This document shows positions 58,115 to 64,000 of a stretch of 64,000 nt of DNA, piece after piece. The notes under the pieces are model-generated. The model saw only the letters and a program-made list of their open reading frames with translations. It was not told the origin of the DNA and made no database searches. The position numbers and the translations under genes are program-made. This stretch comes from Apus apus. Its lineage: Eukaryota > Chordata > Aves > Apodiformes > Apodidae. How positions within the stretch are numbered: the stretch's first letter is position 1; each line of letters opens with the position of its first letter. The DNA lies in the NCBI RefSeq assembly GCF_020740795.1, contig NC_067282.1:140416858-140480857 (forward strand), in the 5' to 3' direction.

Positions 58115-59428
58115 GCAAGATCATGGAGCAGATTGTCCTGGAAAGTCTGCTAAGGCACACGGAAAACAAAGAGGTGACTGGTGACATCCAACATGGCATC
58201 ACTAAGGGCAAGTCACCCCTGACCAATGTGGTGGCCTTCTACAACAAGGCTACAGAGATGGTGGATGGTGGTAGAGCAACTGACATCATCTACCTGGATT
58301 TGTGCAAGGCATTTGACACTGTCCCACGCAACATCCTGGTATCCAAACTGATAAGGCATGGATTTGACAGATGGACCACTCACTGGATAAGAAATTGGCT
58401 GGATGGCCTCACCCAGAGAGTTGTGGTCAATGGCTCAATGTCCAAATGGAGGCAGTTGATGAGTGGTGTCCCCCAGGGGTCAGTACTGGGACCAGTGTTG
58501 TTTAATGTCTTTGTTGGAGACACAGACAGTGAGACTGAGTGTATCCTCAGCAAGTTTGATGATGATACCAGGCTGTGTGGTGTGGTTGACACCCAAGAGG
58601 GAAGGGAAGCCATCCAGAGGGACCTTGACAGGCTGGAGAGGTGGGCCAGTGCCAACCTCATGAAGTTCAACAAGGCCAAGTGCAAGGTCCTGCACCTGGG
58701 TTGGCACAACCCCAGGCACAAACACAGGCTGAGGGGAGAATGGCTGGAGAGCAGTCCTGAGGAGAAGGACTTGGGGGTGGTAGTAGATGAGAAGCTTGAC
58801 ATTGTGTCCTCACAGCCCAGAGAGCCAACTGCATCCTGGCTTGCATCAAAAGAGGTGTGGCCAGCAGGGCCAGGGAAGTGATTCTTCCCCTCTACTCTGC
58901 TCTGGTGAGGCCTCACCTGGAGTGCTGTGTACAGTTCTGGGGCCCTGGCACAGGTAAGATATGGACCTGTTGGAGAGGGTCCAGAGAAGGGCCACCAAGA
59001 TGATCAAAGGGCTGGAGCACCTCTGCTATGAAAACAGGCTGAGGGAGTTTGGGCTGTTCAGCCTGGAGAAGAGAAGGCTGCAGTGAGACCTTATAGCAAC
59101 CTTCCTGTACCTGAAGGGGGCTACAGGAAAGCTGGGGAGGGGCTTTTCACCAGAGAAGATAGTGATAGGACAAGGGGTAATGGTTTTAAACTGAGATTTA
59201 GGTTAGATATTAGGAAGAAATTCTTCACTGTAAGGGTGGTGAGGAGCTGGAATGGGTTGCCCAAGGAGGTTGTTGATGCCCCATTCCTGGAGGTTTTTAA
59301 GGCCAGGTTGGACGAGGTTTTTGTGCAACCTGGTCTAGTGGTAGGGTTCCCTGCTCATGGCAGGAAGGTTGGAGCTTGATGATCTTTGAGAGGTCCCTTT
59401 CAACCTTAATGATTCTATGATTCTGTGA
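58115..59428 (+). mobile_element. CR1 LINE, 5'-truncated, with broken reverse-transcriptase frame
   Basis: It encodes the C-terminal half of the CR1 ORF2 reverse transcriptase, from the [13 protein letters not shown] block through [31 protein letters not shown] and [17 protein letters not shown]. The main open frame is 58123-58881. The catalytic motif, normally (Y/F)ADD, reads FDDD. After [11 protein letters not shown] the frame is interrupted, and the distal part (59083-59379, ...[15 protein letters not shown]) is in another frame. The 3' end carries two 8-base repeats, ATTCTATG and ATTCTGTG, which define its right border. The 5' end is cut near 58115, as is usual for CR1. It cannot retrotranspose. 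It lies in sense orientation in the presumed MICAL3 intron. Confidence 0.95.
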
Positions 59429-60063
59429 ATACTTTACTCATTTTTGAGTCAACTTCTGGTCACATCTTTCCTCTGGTTGACTCTAGCTGACAGTTGCTTG
59501 AAGATTGCAATTAGTTGGTTTGTGGCTGTAGAGGGAGATTATCTTTCATGACTTCTGTGCTTAACTACAGGAAAAGTCTTAGTTACTGTCTTCCCAATCT
59601 CCATGTGTCTTAAAGCAGGTAGAAGCATGGAAAAGACTGTACTATTTTACTGTCCTTCCACTTGGACTGTTAAGATAAGCCAGGGCTTCATGCTTCTGTA
59701 AAGGTGTTATCAGTGTTATTTCTACCACTTTGTCAGGTGAAGTAGCCTCTTAAAGCCACTCCTAGCCACATATTTATTTAGTACTTACAATAAAGCCTTC
59801 CTGCCATATTCAGGAAAGGTGCTATAAGGACTCTTTCAAGTTCAGGGCACAGTGTGAATGTTGTATAGGAGAACAACAGGTTTGCTGGTTATTCACTGAG
59901 TGCTTACGGTGCTTTGTGATTGAGATAAATGTTTGGGAGTTGCACTGGTTCATGAAGAGCTGGGGAAGGTAGCTGTGCTGTCCAAAGAAGCTTTCTTCTT
60001 CATAGCCTCACCAAAAGAGACAGGCTAGGCACACAGGACCTGTATACCAACAGATGTCACTGG

Positions 60064-60223
60064 AGCAGGGTGACCACAGAAGTGGTGGATGCCCCTCCGT
60101 GGAAGTGTTCAAGGCCAGGTTGGATGGGGCTTTGAGCAACCTGGTGTAGTCGGAGGTGTCTCTGCCCATGCAGGGTGGCTGGATCTAGATGATCTTTAAG
60201 GTTCCTTCCAACCATTCTGTGAT
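60064..60223 (+). mobile_element. CR1 LINE 3'UTR fragment
   Basis: It contains AAGTGGTGGATGCCCCTCCG, GTTCAAGGCCAGGTTGGATG, the run to GGATCTAGATGATCTTTAAG and CCTTCCAACCATTCTGTGA. This is a typical CR1 tail and is separate from the larger copy 640 bases to the left. It belongs to a different subfamily than that copy, judging by its 3'UTR wording. Confidence 0.9.
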
Positions 60224-60528
60224 CTTCCAGAACAACCTAAGTAAGTCTGCTGATCACTCGCTTTTTTTCCTTCCCAGTTGTAAGTGGGCTTACTTTGATC
60301 TAGGGAGTGTCTGCAGATGTAGCTTTTCCTATCCTCTCTAGTTCAGGAACATAAACATTTGGCATTTAATGCCATTAATCCAGCAAAGTCCTTTTTCCAA
60401 TCCCTGACTTAGTTTAAATGAATAAATACATTAAAAAATTCCCACAGGCTAGTGGAAGTTTAAGTGAGATATATTTAATGCGTGTTTGTGTTGAAGCTGG
60501 AGGCTTTGTTTTGTAGGAAATACCTTGA

Positions 60529-60550
60529 TTTTTTTTTTTTTTTTTTTTTT
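60529..60550. repeat. Poly-T tract (22 T)
   Basis: A pure T run in the presumed MICAL3 intron, not attached to any recognisable repeat body on its left. Confidence 0.95.
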
Positions 60551-63500
60551 GGTCAGGCCGCAGCCAAATGCCTCAAATTACATGTGGAAACACTGGCTTT
60601 TTAAGCAGGTTTAAACAGAAAAGAATGCATTTTTCTTACTATATTACTCTAATATTTGTCAGTGTTCTTTCCATCTTTCAGAGCTTGGTAGCCACCATTG
60701 GTGCTAAGATTTGTAAGTAATGTCAGCTTTCTTGTTGAAGAAATTGATTTAAAAATATTTTTAATTTTTTAGTTAAGGGTCTTAACTTTGAAACTTTAAG
60801 ATGGTTCATAAGTTTGGCCTTCTGTAGTCACTGTTTCATACTGTTCTGGAATAGAGAAGCAACCTAAATTAGTTAATCTTTGGGTTGTTTGAGAAGATGT
60901 GTAAGACTGAAATGTTTGGTTCCAACTCTGTAGTTAATCTAGAATTTCTCCACTATTGCGTGGATATACTGTACTAAGGAAAATACTGAGCATTAAACGT
61001 AAATACTCCTGTTTGATGGGAATAGTCTGAAGCTGCTTCTTAAAGTCATGTGGTAGAGCTGTTGCCTTTCAGCTTTTGTCCCTTCAGGACTTAATTGTTA
61101 CTAGGTATGAACCTAATCTCCACACTGGTTTAATTCTATGCTAGTGATACATTAGATGTATTGTGGGCTAGATCAGCTGGCTGGGTGCTAGACTTCAAGT
61201 GGTAACTCCCACTTCTGTTTATATACAAGCTAATCAGGGATAGCCTGAGTGTTTGACTCTGCAGCTGTGGCAATCTGAATTGAGTCCTGTGCTGAAAGAA
61301 GTTAGATCCCTCTCAAACAAACAATGGCTGCAAACTGGTTGCCAATGTTAGGCCTTTCTCAACACACACCATCAAATACTATGTTTTATTCTTAAATAAT
61401 AATTGTTTAAAATAATAGTGCAGCTGGTTTTAATGTGCATAAAAGCTTATGTGAGGGAAACTGTGTGATAAAGCATGAAGAATTTTGGTCTGGCAAGATC
61501 TTGGAAATGCTGCTGCTGCATTTGGTTTTCAGCCATCTAAGTAGCTAGGGTATAGGGTATGTGTGGGGAACAATAACAGTATAAAAGTCTGGAACTTTAA
61601 AGAAATAACTGCTTTTGAAGATAAAGTACCCAGAGGTTCATGTGCTTTATAACCTGCAAAATGAGCATGTATGGAGGGAAAAAAAATCCATCTATCTATA
61701 GAAAGTACTTCTGACATTCATAGCTTCCCCCTCCACTGCCCAAAGGATGTTCCGTTGAAGTGAAAATAGTGATGTGGAATAATAGGTTTTGTCAGGGAGG
61801 AGAGAACAAGCCCAGAAGTATGTCTGAAACAAGGAAGTTTTAGACATGGTATTTTCATGAGGCTTTTGCACTAACCTGGACTTCCTTGGTGGTGTAAAAA
61901 TGTGGAGTCTGCAGGCCAGTCTTTTTTTAATTTAGAAGCTAGGGGTGAACAATATTGACTCCTCAAATCTCAAATTGTCCATAAAGTAACAAGGCCAGTC
62001 ATCATCCTCACATCTGAGTCTCATCGCATTGAATTACTTCTAAAGACTTGATAATTCAAGATCCAAATAGTTTATTTGCAAATGACATTGCTCTTCTCAT
62101 AACCTTCACTTAGTATCCTTTAGACTAAAAATACTTACTGCTTGTGTGAGATTTCAAGGACTAATATTTTGCTTATTTTCAGCAGGAGGCTGAGAGGTTT
62201 TTTCAAGATTGTGATTCATGTAATAGTTTATAAACAAAAACTTTTGGTTGAAGGATGGAATACTTAACTTACTAAGGGTCAGATTTTACATGTTACATAC
62301 TTCAACACAAAGATTATTGTTAAAGAGCATAAATATTTATGTAGCTTCTCCCATGTCCCTTTAAGCAGTTTTTTTTCTGGGTCAAGAATTATTTAAAAGG
62401 GTTTGTAAGTTACTGCAAATTGAGACATACTTAGGAGTGCTGTCTTTCAGTCCTCAAGGTAGCAGCAGTGGAATAAATCTCTGTGCTGTGTTTTCCTTCT
62501 CTCTTCAGAATCTTTTAAGGACTGACTCATTCCTGTCTTGTCTGTTCTGTACACAGATCAAACAGTTTTGTTTCTGGTGTCTAAATGACTTCAGAAATTA
62601 AGACTTGGAAGGCTTGTGTTTACCTTGTTTTGTTCTGTCAAGGTTAGTAACACATCAACTCTGGAGAGAGCATATTCAAGGCTTGTAGCATAGCAGCTTT
62701 GGAGATAGCAGGTCTGTGTGTGAATACTTCTTGGAGAGGCCTCTCATCAGAGCAGTTAAAAAGGTGCTTGTGCAATTGGATTAATCTTAAGAGTTTTAAT
62801 ACAGAAGAATAAAGCTAATTGTAGCTTCCCCTTTTTATAACACTCAGGGTTTACCATCTGCACATCTAAGGTGAACCAGCAGAAGAGAGATTTTGTATGT
62901 TGTGGTAACCTCTGGGAACACTGTCATGGATGCAGCTCCTGTTGCGTTTGGCACTCCCAGGGAAAGCACTGCCTTTACCATATTAATTTGTACAGTTCAG
63001 CATGTGACCAGGTAACTGTTCTCTGCCTGGAGAACAGCAGAGTGCACAGGCTGTCTGATATGGGTCCTGTTGGTGGCTGGCAGAACCTCTTGGATTCTTG
63101 GGTTTGTGTGTTTTTTTTTTTTCTTAACTGTCATTAATTTCTCTCTCCCTACCATCTTCAGAAATCAGTGAAGCAGCTGTGTATCGCTGTGCTTGAGAAT
63201 GGTGAGGGAGAAATCAGAGATGCTTCTATGGAAAAATTATTAAAAGACTAACAAAAGCAGTAACTGTCAGTGAACTCCTAATATTCTGCTGGGTTAGACC
63301 TTAACAGAACTTTTAAGCTGACAAGGTGTTCAAATGGCAGCTGTTTAGTCATGTTTTCAGTGTAGTGAAGCTTGTCACAGGTTCTGTCTGTAACAAGCTG
63401 GGGGTTTGGTGTTAACCTGAGCTGAGACAGCTGGGAAGAATCTGAAGAGGAATGCTTTCTGGTTTGCCTGGCTGTGGAGTCTTGGTAAATGGCTAGTTGG

Positions 63501-64000
63501 CAGCCTCTTGAGGCTGGCCACTCTGGAGTGTTGTCTGTTCTTTGTCGTTCTCAGGTGGCACCTGAGAATGAGAGTGGTCTTTTTGTGGTCTTTTTTAGTC
63601 TGTTTTGTTTTATTTTTATTTGTTACTGTTTGGCAGGTGATCTGCGGTATGATGACAAAGTTTTGTAGTTGTTTCCAAGACTTGCCCAGCCCTAAGAGCC
63701 ATAGTTGTCCTTTCTGGCTGATGCTGAATTAGTTTCTTTCCCCCTGCCTTACTGTTCATTCCTCACTTTACAAGCTATTTGAAGACTGGAGTTTAACCAT
63801 GTAAGTAGTCCCAAGAGGGTGCAGATAAAATCTTAAGTTGTTAGTCAAGAAGGGGATTAAGGAATGTATTCTGAAATGTGCTGGAGTAATAAAAATTCTG
63901 AATTTTTAAGAGTAGGAAAGGCGTGTCAAGAGGAAGAAAGGAGAGTGGCTTGTAGAGTCTTAAAGAGGATTGTAAAAGTGTATTTACTAGCTCTTCTGTT
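60551..64000 (+). other. Non-coding region to the window end, probable MICAL3 intron
   Basis: No exon, RNA gene or repeat that I can name. Open frames are short and without similarity to known domains. T-rich runs on the plus strand continue (for example near 62371 and 63111). Confidence 0.4.

Noticed and set aside
39901-64000. MICAL3 coding exons
   Set aside because: I looked in the plus-strand frames for the N-terminal helical region and flavin-binding motif and found none, so no coding exon is claimed.

Overview
The window looks like a bird nuclear genome. The evidence is spliced vertebrate genes with GT-AG introns, CpG-island promoters, and several CR1 LINE copies, one ending in the ATTCTRTG 3' repeat typical of avian CR1. 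I could not identify the species. I saw no bacterial, viral or plasmid genes, no CRISPR array and no obviously new multi-gene system.

Left part (about 2.4-14.3 kb): two multi-exon genes lie in tandem on the minus strand. The first is a divergent alpha-tubulin at the position where mammals have TUBA8 (coding 7113 down to 2424; five exons, exon 1 supplying only the ATG). The second is PEX26, the tail-anchored peroxisomal docking protein for the PEX1/PEX6 ATPases (coding 14095 down to 10857; five exons, 288 residues). The PEX26 promoter is a CpG island with a YY1-type AAGATGGCGGC element. The tubulin has no encoded C-terminal Tyr or Phe and has a shortened Lys40 loop with no lysine. This fits the divergent testis-specific alpha-tubulin lacking a coded C-terminal tyrosine that was described in chicken in the 1980s.

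Middle (about 15-37.6 kb): intergenic DNA with no convincing gene. It holds a near-consensus ZNF143 site (15645-15671), a near-perfect RFX X-box (30167-30180), an old CR1 relic (about 34975-35236) and a younger CR1 fragment (37635-37740).

Right part (about 38.0-64 kb): a large, extremely GC-rich CpG island (about 38040-39900) with Sp1, CCAAT and E2F-type sites, followed by 24 kb of non-coding DNA. In mammals MICAL3 lies head-to-head with PEX26 and TUBA8, so I infer that the island is the plus-strand MICAL3 promoter with non-coding first exon(s) and that the rest is its long first intron. No MICAL3 coding exon is visible. A 5'-truncated, dead CR1 LINE (about 58115-59428) and a second CR1 tail (60064-60223) lie in this region.

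The best leads are the tubulin's combined loss of two modification sites, the X-box-like sites in and around a probable testis/axonemal tubulin gene, the choice of PEX26 start, and the isolated ZNF143 and RFX elements in the intergenic region.
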